Source of the DNA: Pseudomonadota bacterium
GTDB taxonomy: Bacteria > Myxococcota_A > Polyangia > Polyangiales > Polyangiaceae
Direction of reading: 5' to 3'
NCBI GenBank assembly: GCA_023411445.1
Contig: JAEYOT010000477.1
Span: 1-13,082 of the forward strand
DNA length: 13,082 nucleotides
In this document: positions 1 through 6,536 of the stretch, piece by piece
Position numbering within the stretch: position 1 is the first letter of the stretch
Layout: every line of letters begins with the position of its first letter
Program-made: the position numbers and the translations under genes
Notes under the pieces: model-generated
The model's database searches: none
The model's input: only the letters and a program-made list of their open reading frames with translations
Told to the model about the DNA's origin: nothing

Positions 1-164
1 GGCTCACCGGCGTTGGCGCTCGTTCCCGCGCCGCCGGCACCGCCAGCCGTCGCCTCCTGGTCGAGGCTTCCGTCGATCTGGTAGTCGTCCAAGCCGATGA
101 GGGTCTGACACGCTGCGGTCAGCACGACGAGCGTGCCCGCGCACCACCTGACCAAGCCACGCAT
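1..164 (-). CDS. Putative lipoprotein, 5' part only (cut by window edge)
   Basis: The minus-strand frame beginning at ATG 164 gives a short basic start, a hydrophobic stretch and a lipobox-like LTAAC with the Cys at residue 19, then the motif LIGLDDY followed by a Gly/Ala-rich segment. Lipoproteins with Cys-x-x-LIGL-D-DY followed by low-complexity Gly/Ala linkers are frequent in large-genome myxobacteria, where the linker usually precedes an exported domain; here that domain lies outside the window. An AGGA sequence lies about 8 nt before the ATG. A longer ORF in another frame (from 201) also covers this stretch, but it has no signal peptide and an arginine-rich composition, so it is judged a shadow. 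The gene follows the DUF2141-like gene on the same strand after a 54-bp gap and may be co-transcribed with it. Function is unknown. Confidence 0.6.
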   Translation of the reverse strand, partial: MRGLVRWCAGTLVVLTAACQTLIGLDDYQIDGSLDQEATAGGAGGAGTSANAGE

Positions 165-218
165 GGGCGCATCCTGGCACGAGGCGGCGCGGCCGCGCCA
201 TGCCTGGCGCCGTAGGCG
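165..218 (-). other. Intergenic hairpin between DUF2141-like and lipoprotein genes
   Basis: This short gap holds a 12-bp perfect palindrome GCGCGGCCGCGC (187-198). Overlapping it is a 6-bp stem GCGCCA / TGGCGC (195-200 with 205-210, 4-nt loop), which starts 9 nt past the stop of the DUF2141-like gene. No T-run follows on the minus strand. It could attenuate transcription or protect an mRNA 3' end, but the sequence does not support calling it a terminator. Confidence 0.3.
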
Positions 219-674
219 TTATTTCATGACGGCGCGGAGTTGCAACGAGCCGCCCTTGTACTTGAACTTGGCGTCTTTCCAGCTGGGCGCTGAGAAGGTG
301 TTTCGTGCGTTGTTGGAGGCGCAGTAGTCCTCGACCGGATAGCCCAGCACGTGGGTGTTGAGCTTGCCGTTGTTGTCCTCGTCATGAAACGCCGAGATCG
401 CGTACTCGCCCGGCGGAACTTCCTTGAAGATGCAGCGGGCAGTCTTGCCGCTGATCTTGACGATGGCTGGGCGGAAGGCGTCTTTGAGCCAGCCGGCTTC
501 TTTGAACAAGGCGCAGCGCACCACCCCAGAGTCGTTACGTGTTTGCGTTCTGAACTCGATCACGTTGGTGGCCACTGACTCCTTGGCGACGGCGGAGCGC
601 TCGGCACCCAGCAGCAATAGCCCAGCGCACAGCATCACGCCCACCGTTCGAGTCTTGCCAACCTTACGACGCAT
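219..674 (-). CDS. Secreted DUF2141-family small protein
   Basis: The product is 151 aa. The N-terminus is a classical signal peptide: basic RRKVGKTR, a hydrophobic core around residues 11-23, and probable cleavage after AVA. The mature part shows the pattern of DUF2141 proteins: a small beta-rich domain with GVVRCALF, a CIFKEVPPGEYAISAFHDEDNNG block (family core PG-YA-FHDEN-NGKLD), and GYPVEDYCASNNA. Family members are about 140-160 aa, exported, and of unknown biochemical role. The start at 674 was chosen because it begins the signal peptide; upstream in-frame residues would lie inside the glycosyltransferase gene. A GGAG sits almost against the ATG. The gene starts 10 bp after the glycosyltransferase stop, so the two are likely one transcript. 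The family assignment is confident; no function is implied. Confidence 0.82.
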   Translation of the reverse strand: MRRKVGKTRTVGVMLCAGLLLLGAERSAVAKESVATNVIEFRTQTRNDSGVVRCALFKEAGWLKDAFRPAIVKISGKTARCIFKEVPPGEYAISAFHDEDNNGKLNTHVLGYPVEDYCASNNARNTFSAPSWKDAKFKYKGGSLQLRAVMK

Positions 675-684
675 TCTCCAAGCT

Positions 685-1893
685 TTACTCGCTCTCGGGC
701 TCGAGCAAGTTAGACAAGACATTCTCGAAGCGCTGGTGACAAGAGTATGCGGCGAAATGCGCCGCCAGCTCCTGCGCCGCCCGCTGGATCGGGGGCGCAT
801 CCAGCAGCCGAACCGCAGCTTTCCGCACTTGATCACGGCTCAGACCGCCGCTCCGCAGCTGGATGCCGGCGCCAGTTCGCGTCACGGCTTGCATCGTCAG
901 GTACTGATCCAAGTTGGAAGGGATGCCGAGGACCGGCACGCCGCTCGCCAGCGCTTGGTAGCTGGTGGCGGAGCCGCCGTTCGTCACCACGAAGGCCGAG
1001 CGTTGAGCCACGAGGGCACCGGGCAAGTATTCGGTCACGAGCACGTTGGACGGTACGTTCTTCGGCGCCGCGCGGCCCGCGGTGGCGAGCACGCAGCGTA
1101 GCGGGAGGCCATCCAGCCCGGCCAGCACGGTGGGCAGCACCGCTACGTCGCCGGACGAGCCGAGCGTCACGTAGACGAGCGGCAGGTCGCTGGGGCGCTC
1201 CAGCTCTGGCGGGAGTGGCACCGCCGGGGACCAATCGACCGCGCCCAAGTAGTGGTGACTGGGCGGAGCATTTCGCGTGGGGCACAGCTCCGGCACGTCT
1301 GGATAGAGCACGGTGTCACCGAAGCAGAGCTGGTGCGGCAGCGACGGAAACGGTGGCAAGCCGTGCCGGCGACGCACGGCGTCCAGCGGCGCGGCGAAGT
1401 GCCCGAACACCTTCGGCAGCGCTTGCGGAAAGTACTTCTCCGCGCGCTCCACGCCGACCAAGCGCACGATGGGGTGCTCCGGCACCGGCCAGCTGTCGCG
1501 TACGGCGTAGGGACTCCAATGCGCGTTGATGAGCGACGCACAGCGTACGCCTGCGAGCGGCGCGCTCACGGACAGCGACAGCCGGAAGTCGCCTACGATC
1601 AGGTCTGGCTTGGCGCGCGCAATGACGTCTAGCTCATCGGCCACGTAGCGCTCGAGCGTCTTTTCGTCGTAGAGGCGCTCGCCCTTGGCCAGGGCCTTGA
1701 AGCCAGCCTCACGCTCGATCGTGAACAGCGGCCACTTCTGGAGCTCCGTGCCGCCGAACACCAGCGGGTCGAAATCGCTGCAGGCGAAATGCACGTCGTA
1801 GCGGCTCTGCGGCAAGCCCTTCGCGAGCGTGACCAAGCGCACGACCTGCGCCATCGTGATGTTCTCGGCCACGAACAAGACGCGCTTGCGCAT
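685..1893 (-). CDS. GT1-family glycosyltransferase (MGT/UGT-like)
   Basis: The product is 402 aa, the usual length for bacterial GT-B fold GT1 enzymes, which move a sugar from an NDP-sugar to a small-molecule or lipid acceptor. The first Rossmann domain starts VLFVAE. The second carries the strand PLVYVTLGSSG (about 238-248) and the donor-binding region around residues 301-330, with TNGG, YQALASGVPVLGIP and a closing NLDQ. These match the GT1 signature except that the usual His of HGG is Asn. The N-terminal loop reads NITMAQVVR, where related bacterial proteins usually have a His (TLAHV type); here that position is Gln. This may mean altered catalysis or a different acceptor base. The gene heads a minus-strand group with the DUF2141-like and lipoprotein genes. 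There is no signal peptide, so it acts in the cytoplasm. The acceptor is unknown. Confidence 0.85.
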   Translation of the reverse strand: MRKRVLFVAENITMAQVVRLVTLAKGLPQSRYDVHFACSDFDPLVFGGTELQKWPLFTIEREAGFKALAKGERLYDEKTLERYVADELDVIARAKPDLIVGDFRLSLSVSAPLAGVRCASLINAHWSPYAVRDSWPVPEHPIVRLVGVERAEKYFPQALPKVFGHFAAPLDAVRRRHGLPPFPSLPHQLCFGDTVLYPDVPELCPTRNAPPSHHYLGAVDWSPAVPLPPELERPSDLPLVYVTLGSSGDVAVLPTVLAGLDGLPLRCVLATAGRAAPKNVPSNVLVTEYLPGALVAQRSAFVVTNGGSATSYQALASGVPVLGIPSNLDQYLTMQAVTRTGAGIQLRSGGLSRDQVRKAAVRLLDAPPIQRAAQELAAHFAAYSCHQRFENVLSNLLEPESE

Positions 1894-2088
1894 GCGGGCG
1901 CGACGCTAGCATCGCGAAGTGAAACGCCCGGAGTGGCGTTTTGCCTTGAGGCGGAGCGCTTGCCCTGCGCGTCTGCGCCAGCGCTCGCCCCCGTCCTGAA
2001 ACGAGAACCTCACTTCGCGGTCTCGGCCTCCACGTACGGAAACGCGGCGAGAAATCCTCACATGCGGCACACGCTGATTGAAGGCCAG

Positions 2089-2108
2089 TCCAACTCTAAA
2101 GAGTTGGA
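2089..2108. repeat. Perfect 9-bp dyad, operator-like
   Basis: TCCAACTCT and AGAGTTGGA form exact inverted copies separated by AA. The spacing is too tight for a good RNA hairpin but suits a DNA-binding dimer. It lies about 215 bp from the glycosyltransferase start and about 375 bp from the kinase start, so the target gene is unclear. Confidence 0.45.
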
Positions 2109-2324
2109 GCGTGAGGCAGATTGCGACTCGCGCGCCGCGCCCAACCACGCCCCCTCAGAAGATGCCAGCACTGCCGTTCCACACTTTCGATGGTTGTGCT
2201 CTCGAATTGCGCTCCGGCGCTCGCACAATTTCGATCGTCGATCGGAGTGACTGTAGGGCGCGCGTCGCGAGCGTGCCCGTGCGTGCTCGGAGCTCGTGCT
2301 CGCTCGCGCGGCGCGAGTGTTCGC

Positions 2325-2351
2325 TTGATCGACTATACCCGTTGGTATACT
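2325..2351 (+). promoter_or_regulatory. Candidate promoter for the kinase-EAL operon, overlapped by a dyad
   Basis: TTGATC (2325-2330) and TATACT (2346-2351) resemble housekeeping -35 and -10 boxes with a short 15-nt spacer. The inverted repeat TATACC/GGTATA (2334-2349) covers the spacer and most of the -10, and GATC flanks both sides. A regulator bound there would block or remodel RNA polymerase. Transcription from here would leave a leader of about 125 nt before GTG 2484. Confidence 0.4.
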
Positions 2352-2428
2352 GATCTGAATTTCGTGAAGCGGCTCACCTTACACACACGCAGCGTAGCTC
2401 GGTGCGGGTGCATATCGCTTCCACCGTG

Positions 2429-2447
2429 CGTTCAGCAAGGCTGAACG
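2429..2447 (+). other. 8-bp leader hairpin
   Basis: CGTTCAGC and GCTGAACG are perfectly complementary around a 3-nt AAG loop. This gives a stable stem in the presumed 5' leader of the kinase mRNA, 27 nt before GGAGGT. No U-run follows, so it is not a simple terminator. It may affect leader folding or ribosome access; this is inference only. Confidence 0.4.
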
Positions 2448-2483
2448 TCGCGCGAGCCCACGCCCGCAGCGGCGGAGGTTTCA

Positions 2484-3812
2484 GTGACACCAGGACGGCG
2501 GTGTGGAGCATCCCCCGCGGGACCAGCAAGCGAAACGGAAAGATGCAATGAACGAAGCGCGAGATCGAAGCAGAAGGGTGACGCGCAGCTGCTGTGGAAG
2601 GCCATGAACACACGCTCCACCACTCCGCCCAAGCTGGATCCCCAGGCGGCGCTGCGTGACCGCTTCCGCGCGCGGCGCTTGGAGACGATCGGGATGCTGT
2701 CCAGCGGCATCGCCCACGACTTGAATAACTTGCTCGGTACGATCCTGATGCGCAGCCAGATGGCGGAGGCGGAGGCGGAGGCCTTGCCCCAGGTGTGCGC
2801 GGCGCTGTCGGATATCCAGCTGGCCGGGCTGCGGGCGCGCGCCCTGGTGCGCCGGATCATGAGTTTCAGCCACCGCGAGGAGCAGGAGCGGCGCCTGCTG
2901 GACCTGCGTGAAGTGCTGCGTGAAGCCGCGCGCCTCGCCAGCGCCAGCGTGCCGAGCAACGTGACGGTGCGCTTCGAGACGATGGAGGACTGCCCGCAGA
3001 CGGTGGCTGACGAGACGCAGCTGCACCAAGTGTTCGCCAACCTGGCGTCCAACGCCGCCGCGGCCATGCCGGGTGGCGGCGTGCTCAGCTTTCGACTCGG
3101 CGAGGCGACGCTGGCGGCGCCGCGCACGTTTGCGACGGGCGTGGTCGCGCCCGGTCGCTACTTGACGGTGTCGGTGTCGGATACCGGTAGCGGTATCGAC
3201 GAAGAGACGCTCAAGCACGTGTTCGAGCCGTTCTTCACTACGCGCTCGCCCAGCGAGGGCACGGGGCTCGGTTTGTCGATCGTAGAGAGCGTGATGGCGG
3301 AGCACTGCGGCGGCATCCACGTGGCCAGCGCGCCGGGCGCCGGCTCCACCTTCACGCTGTTCTTGCCGGTGGTCACCAGCGCGCCGCTGCAGGGGGAGAA
3401 GCTGCCCACCGCGCGCGGCAACGAGAGCGTGCTGATCGTCGACGACGACGAGGACTTCGCCTCGCGCGTTCAGGCCTCGTTCGAGGCGCTGGGCTATCGC
3501 GTGGGGCGCGCCAGCTCCTCCCAGGAGTTTTTGCACCAGATGGTCTCGCAGCGCACGCCCTACGACCTCTTGTTCGTGGACCTGGAGACGCGAGACTTGG
3601 GCGGTATCGACTTCGCGCGGCGCACGCGCGCGGCGTGGCCTGATCTGCCCATGCTCATGGTGCTCAGCTTCACCACCCGGCTGGATGCCTACGAGCTGCT
3701 GTCGCTCGGCGGCACCGCCGTGCTGGAGAACCCGCTAGAGCTCACGCCGCTCGCTCACGCCGTGCGCCGCTTGCTGGATGCGGACCGCCAACGAGAGAGT
3801 GCGGGGCCGTGA
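2484..3812 (+). CDS. Soluble hybrid histidine kinase with C-terminal receiver
   Basis: The product is 442 aa with no membrane segment and no recognisable sensor domain before the kinase core. Visible motifs: H-box SSGIAHDLNN with phospho-acceptor His78, N-box around Asn190, G1 DTGSGID (233-239), F-box FEPFFTT (247-253) and G2 GTGLGLS (259-265). A receiver follows: LIVDDDED (acidic Asp320-322), phospho-Asp366 and Ser395. The conserved Lys of receivers (K-P) is Asn416 (ENP), so phosphorylation or switching may be impaired. The start is uncertain. GTG 2484 has GGAGGT 5 nt upstream and is used here, but the first ~27 codons have low GC at third positions, so ATG 2604 (MNTRS) is a serious alternative. 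The gene overlaps the receiver-EAL gene by 4 bp, which suggests coupled translation and a cognate phosphorelay. The input signal must come from protein partners or the short N-terminus. Confidence 0.85.
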   Translation: MTPGRRCGASPAGPASETERCNERSARSKQKGDAQLLWKAMNTRSTTPPKLDPQAALRDRFRARRLETIGMLSSGIAHDLNNLLGTILMRSQMAEAEAEALPQVCAALSDIQLAGLRARALVRRIMSFSHREEQERRLLDLREVLREAARLASASVPSNVTVRFETMEDCPQTVADETQLHQVFANLASNAAAAMPGGGVLSFRLGEATLAAPRTFATGVVAPGRYLTVSVSDTGSGIDEETLKHVFEPFFTTRSPSEGTGLGLSIVESVMAEHCGGIHVASAPGAGSTFTLFLPVVTSAPLQGEKLPTARGNESVLIVDDDEDFASRVQASFEALGYRVGRASSSQEFLHQMVSQRTPYDLLFVDLETRDLGGIDFARRTRAAWPDLPMLMVLSFTTRLDAYELLSLGGTAVLENPLELTPLAHAVRRLLDADRQRESAGP

Positions 3813-4960
3813 GCGTCGCGCTCCAGCCCGAAGTGGTGGTGCTGGTCGACGACGAGCCGGTCATGCTGCGCTCCATGGAGCGCGCGCTGTGCGACAGCTT
3901 TCGCGTGCTCACTTATCAAACGGCGGAGGCGGCGATCCAGCGCGTGCGCGCAGGTGGCGTGTCCGTGGTTTGCAGCGACATCGCCATGCCCGGCATGTCC
4001 GGGATGGACCTGCTGCGCGCAGTCCGGCAACTAGTTAGTGATTTGCCCGTCGTGCTGATCACGGGGGTGCCCTCTCTGGAGACGGCCACGCAAGCGATCG
4101 AGCACGGCGTGTTCCGCTACCTGCACAAGCCGCTCCGGACGAGCGAGCTGTCCTCCTTAGTCGAGCAGGCGTCGCAGCTGCACCGCCTGGCGCGCCTGAA
4201 GCGCGAGGCGCTGGAGCTACATGCGCCGCTCTCGGCGCCCAAGCGCGGCCCCGCCGAGTCGTCCTTCGAGGAGGTGCTGGACTCGCTGTGGCTGGCTTAC
4301 CAGCCGATCGTGTCGATCAGCGGCCGCTCGGTCTACGGCTACGAGGCGCTGATGCGCAGCCGCAGCCCGGGCTTTCCCACACCTTCCCACGTGCTGGACG
4401 TCGCTGAGCGGCTGCAGGTGCTGGAAGAGCTGGGGCGCTGCGTGCGCCGCCGCGCGCTGGCCGGTTGGATGGGCGCGCCGAAGGACGCGCTCTTGTTCGT
4501 CAACCTGCACCCGCGAGATTTGCGCGATCCGGAGCTGTGGAACGCGGCTTCGCCGCTGGTCGCGGTCGCTGATCGCGTGGTGCTGGAGATCACGGAGCGA
4601 GCATCGCTCGCGGGCGTGGAGGACGTGCAAGCGACGGTGCGGCGTCTGCGTGGCCTCGGCTTTCGTATCGCGATCGACGATTTGGGTGCCGGCTACGCAG
4701 GGCTCAACAGCTTTGCCCTGCTCGAGCCGGAGTTCGTGAAGCTCGATATGTCACTCACTCGCGGCGTCAACGCCAGCGCCGTGAAACAAAAGCTGGTCGG
4801 CTCGATTAACGGGCTGTGCCGGGAGATGGGATTGACCTTGGTAGTGGAAGGCGTTGAGACGGTCGAGGAGCGCGACGCGCTGGTCAACCTCGGCTGCGAT
4901 CTACTGCAAGGTCACTTGTTCGCGCGGCCCGCCGCCGCGCTGCAGCAGCCGCGCTTCTGA
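3809..4960 (+). CDS. Receiver-EAL response regulator, probable c-di-GMP phosphodiesterase
   Basis: The product is 383 aa starting at GTG 3809, overlapping the kinase stop. The receiver (about 8-125) has Asp14/Asp15, phospho-Asp57 in SDIAMPGMSG, Thr85 and Lys107 in HKPL: a complete phosphorylation site. The EAL domain (about 155-380) has the family's metal and substrate residues in order: Glu179 in YEALMR, Asn232 in VNLHP, Glu260 in LEITE, Asp290-Asp291 in DDLGAGY, Lys311 in KLD, Glu347 in EGVE and Gln367 in QGH. EAL domains with this set hydrolyse c-di-GMP to pGpG. The upstream hybrid kinase is the obvious phosphate donor, so this pair would couple a cytoplasmic cue to c-di-GMP levels. Enzyme activity is inferred from intact residues, and control by phosphorylation from the architecture. 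Confidence 0.92.
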   Translation: MSVALQPEVVVLVDDEPVMLRSMERALCDSFRVLTYQTAEAAIQRVRAGGVSVVCSDIAMPGMSGMDLLRAVRQLVSDLPVVLITGVPSLETATQAIEHGVFRYLHKPLRTSELSSLVEQASQLHRLARLKREALELHAPLSAPKRGPAESSFEEVLDSLWLAYQPIVSISGRSVYGYEALMRSRSPGFPTPSHVLDVAERLQVLEELGRCVRRRALAGWMGAPKDALLFVNLHPRDLRDPELWNAASPLVAVADRVVLEITERASLAGVEDVQATVRRLRGLGFRIAIDDLGAGYAGLNSFALLEPEFVKLDMSLTRGVNASAVKQKLVGSINGLCREMGLTLVVEGVETVEERDALVNLGCDLLQGHLFARPAAALQQPRF

Positions 4961-5247
4961 GACAGATTGCCTCGACGTCAACCCTCGATCGACTTGCGCC
5001 TGCGCCGCTACACCCTCGAGGTTGACAGGTGCGCACCACCTATCGTCGTGATTCATTACTATCGGATGTCACCGGCCCAAGAGTGTCCTGCGCAGTTGTT
5101 TCGATCGGCGAATCCCGCTACGGTGCGAGTGATGATGCCGAGCACGCGAGCCGGCAATCACGGGCGGACGAATAAACAATCTCCTACGCCGGGCAGTCGG
5201 CTCGGCCGTCGCTCGTGCGCGCTCCCCTCTCGCAGCTGGAGAAACGA
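4961..5247 (+). promoter_or_regulatory. Intergenic region before the LuxR-type gene
   Basis: No gene was found. An 11-bp stem with one bulged C forms between 4977-4988 and 5016-5026 (GTCAACC / GGTTGAC outer arms), 16 nt after the EAL stop; the 27-nt loop and lack of a T-run argue against a classical terminator. It is followed at once by a perfect palindrome GGTGCGCACC (5028-5037). A weak promoter candidate is TTGTTT (5096-5101) with TACGGT (5119-5124) at 17-nt spacing. GGAG about 7 nt before ATG 5248 is the ribosome site of the next gene. Confidence 0.35.
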
Positions 5248-5694
5248 ATGACCACCAATGGGCGGGGCTCTGATTCAGACGCACGTGATCGCGCGGAAAC
5301 TCCGCGCGAGAGCGAGCCTCCTGGCCAGTCCTCGTCCGGGGTCTTTCGCAGCGCGCCGCAGCTGGTCCGGCGTGAAGCAGGCTGGACGGTAGCGGAGCAG
5401 TTCGTTCGTGATGGCTTCTACTACCGGCTGATGCGCAGGCCGCTGGAGCTCGAGAAGGCGCCGCCGAGGCTCACCAAGCGTGAGGAGGACGCGCTGGCGC
5501 TGGCCTGCGCGGGACACAGCAACAAGCGCATTGCGCAAGAGCTGGATGTGTCGCCTTCCACGGTCGGAGTGCTCTTGTTCCGAGCCGCCGGCAAGCTCAA
5601 CGCCAAGTCGCGCAGCGAGCTCTTGGCGAACTACGAGCAGTTCAAGGCAGCGCAAGCAGCCGCCGAGCCCGCGCGCGACGAAGAAGCGGAGTGA
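5248..5694 (+). CDS. Small LuxR/NarL-type HTH transcription factor without receiver
   Basis: The product is 148 aa. The C-terminal half (about 74-130) is a clear LuxR-family helix-turn-helix: LTKREEDAL, then GHSNKRIAQELDVSPSTV with the recognition helix, then KLNAKSRSELLANY. In place of the receiver or ligand domain usual in this family there are about 70 residues: a polar, probably disordered start and a short segment (about 38-65, aromatic FVRDGFYYRL) that may be a small dimerisation or partner-binding piece. ATG 5248 was chosen because GGAG lies about 7 nt before it; an earlier GTG at 5215 has no comparable site. The acidic C-terminus (DEEAE) is notable. It stands alone between the kinase-EAL pair and the Rsb-like operon and is a candidate regulator of either, or of the halogenase operon downstream. 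Targets cannot be read from the sequence. Confidence 0.85.
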   Translation: MTTNGRGSDSDARDRAETPRESEPPGQSSSGVFRSAPQLVRREAGWTVAEQFVRDGFYYRLMRRPLELEKAPPRLTKREEDALALACAGHSNKRIAQELDVSPSTVGVLLFRAAGKLNAKSRSELLANYEQFKAAQAAAEPARDEEAE

Positions 5695-5906
5695 GCGCGG
5701 TCGATATGCCGAAACATGCGCAACCCTCCGGAATTGGAGCCGTGACGAGCGCGGATCACACGATGAGCGTCGTCGGCAATCTGATCGGATGTGTGAGCTC
5801 ACCGAACACGCGACCGAAGTAAACCCCGCGTGTTGTTCTTCGCTTAGCCCACTACACCCTCACGTATAATATCGAGCCTTACCACACGGTCTTGCAGCTA
5901 AACGTG
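5695..5906 (+). promoter_or_regulatory. Promoter region of the Rsb-like operon (TATAAT at 5865-5870)
   Basis: A perfect -10 hexamer TATAAT occurs at 5865-5870, 36 nt before ATG 5907. No good -35 is present at 16-18 nt (CTTAGC and GCTTAG are the best fits), so the promoter may need an activator. A 10-bp palindrome GTGAGCTCAC lies at 5793-5802. CTACACCCTC (5852-5861), just before the -10, is repeated exactly at 5008-5017 upstream of the LuxR-type gene. Confidence 0.5.
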
Positions 5907-6536
5907 ATGAACGAGCTCGACGATATCGGCGGCTTGCTGGAGCGCTATCTCTCACCCCTCATCGCGCGACCCATGCTGCAGAAGGCGCTGCGAGAGCACA
6001 ACCTAAGCACCGATCGCTTCCGCGAAGGGGACGCGCGCAAGATCTTTCCCTCACTGCAGCGGGGCATGAGCCTGTTCGTGGCTGATCACGAGCGCGAGCA
6101 CGCCCTGCGCGAGCTGGCGAGCCTGTGCGAGCGCCGCGAGGTGAGCACCCAGCCCTGCCAGGTGACCATCACCAGCGAGAACGACATCAGCGTGGTGCGG
6201 AACGAGGCGCGGCGCATCTGTGAGCAGCTCGGCGCCGGCAGCTACACCCTGCAGAAGGTGACGACCATCGTGAGCGAGCTGGCGCGCAACATCGTGAGCT
6301 ACGCCGAGCGCGGCACGCTGGAGATCGTGCCCATCACCGGTCAGGGGCGGCGCATCATTCTGCGCGCGGCGGACTCCGGTCCCGGCATTCCCAACTTGGA
6401 GCTCGTGCTGTCCGGTCGCTACAAGAGTAAGACCGGGCTGGGGCGCGGCTTACTCGGCACCAAGCGCTTGTCGGATCATTTCGACGTGGCGACCGGCGCG
6501 GGCGGCACGCTGGTGGTGGCCGAGGTCCTGCTGTGA
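5907..6536 (+). CDS. RsbT-like switch kinase with extra N-terminal domain
   Basis: The product is 209 aa from ATG 5907 (a TTG at 5892 and a GTG at 5904 are also in frame). Residues about 85-209 match the RsbT/anti-sigma GHKL ATPase fold: ITSENDISVVRNEARR, N-box SELARN with Asn128, G1 ADSGPGIPN with Asp156, and GLGRGLLGTKRL (177-188), typical of RsbT. In known stressosomes RsbT phosphorylates the STAS proteins RsbS and RsbR, is then released and activates a downstream phosphatase or cyclase. Standard RsbT is about 130 aa. Here about 80 additional residues precede it (LERYLSPLIARP then a helical, charged stretch), a module I do not recognise. The gene overlaps the phosphatase gene by 4 bp (GTGA). 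An RsbS-like gene starts about 6.4 kb downstream and could encode its substrate. Confidence 0.85.
   Translation: MNELDDIGGLLERYLSPLIARPMLQKALREHNLSTDRFREGDARKIFPSLQRGMSLFVADHEREHALRELASLCERREVSTQPCQVTITSENDISVVRNEARRICEQLGAGSYTLQKVTTIVSELARNIVSYAERGTLEIVPITGQGRRIILRAADSGPGIPNLELVLSGRYKSKTGLGRGLLGTKRLSDHFDVATGAGGTLVVAEVLL

Larger units (their letters stand above)
1894..2483. promoter_or_regulatory. Divergent intergenic region, 590 bp, rich in inverted repeats
   Basis: No convincing gene was found: the open frames here have poor composition and no ribosome site. The region separates the minus-strand glycosyltransferase from the plus-strand kinase and holds several perfect dyads: AAACGCC/GGCGTTT (1922-1928, 1935-1941; about 30-50 bp from the glycosyltransferase start), TCCAACTCT/AGAGTTGGA (2089-2097, 2100-2108), CGATCG-T-CGATCG (2232-2244), CTCGCGC-G-GCGCGAG (2303-2317) and TATACC/GGTATA (2334-2339, 2344-2349). 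The last overlaps a promoter candidate. Such clustering fits binding sites for dimeric regulators, though short GC-rich palindromes also occur by chance. Confidence 0.5.

Noticed and set aside
195..210. Hairpin after the DUF2141-like gene as a rho-independent terminator
   Set aside because: No T-run follows on the transcribed minus strand, and the lipoprotein gene continues on the same strand.
747..1529. A 260-codon plus-strand open frame opposite the glycosyltransferase
   Set aside because: It is Arg/Ala/Pro/Ser-rich with no recognisable domain; the opposite strand encodes a clear GT1 enzyme.
2121..2444. Open frames of 91 and 107 codons in the divergent intergenic region
   Set aside because: Their codon use is unlike the neighbouring genes, they have no ribosome site, they overlap the promoter candidate and dyads, and no domain is visible.
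2548..2607. A 19-codon mini-ORF whose TGA overlaps ATG 2604 (possible leader peptide)
   Set aside because: It lies inside the frame that starts at GTG 2484 with a much stronger ribosome site, and a 4-bp stop/start overlap is common by chance. It would matter only if 2604 is the true start.
2481..3536. A 351-codon open frame on the minus strand opposite the histidine kinase
   Set aside because: Its composition is His/Arg/Gln-rich, it shows no domain and no ribosome site, and it mirrors a kinase gene with unmistakable motifs. It is an artefact of GC-rich codon use.
5022..5027. Perfect TTGACA as a -35 box for the LuxR-type gene
   Set aside because: No -10-like hexamer lies 15-19 nt downstream; the hexamer is explained as part of the GTCAACC/GGTTGAC inverted repeat.
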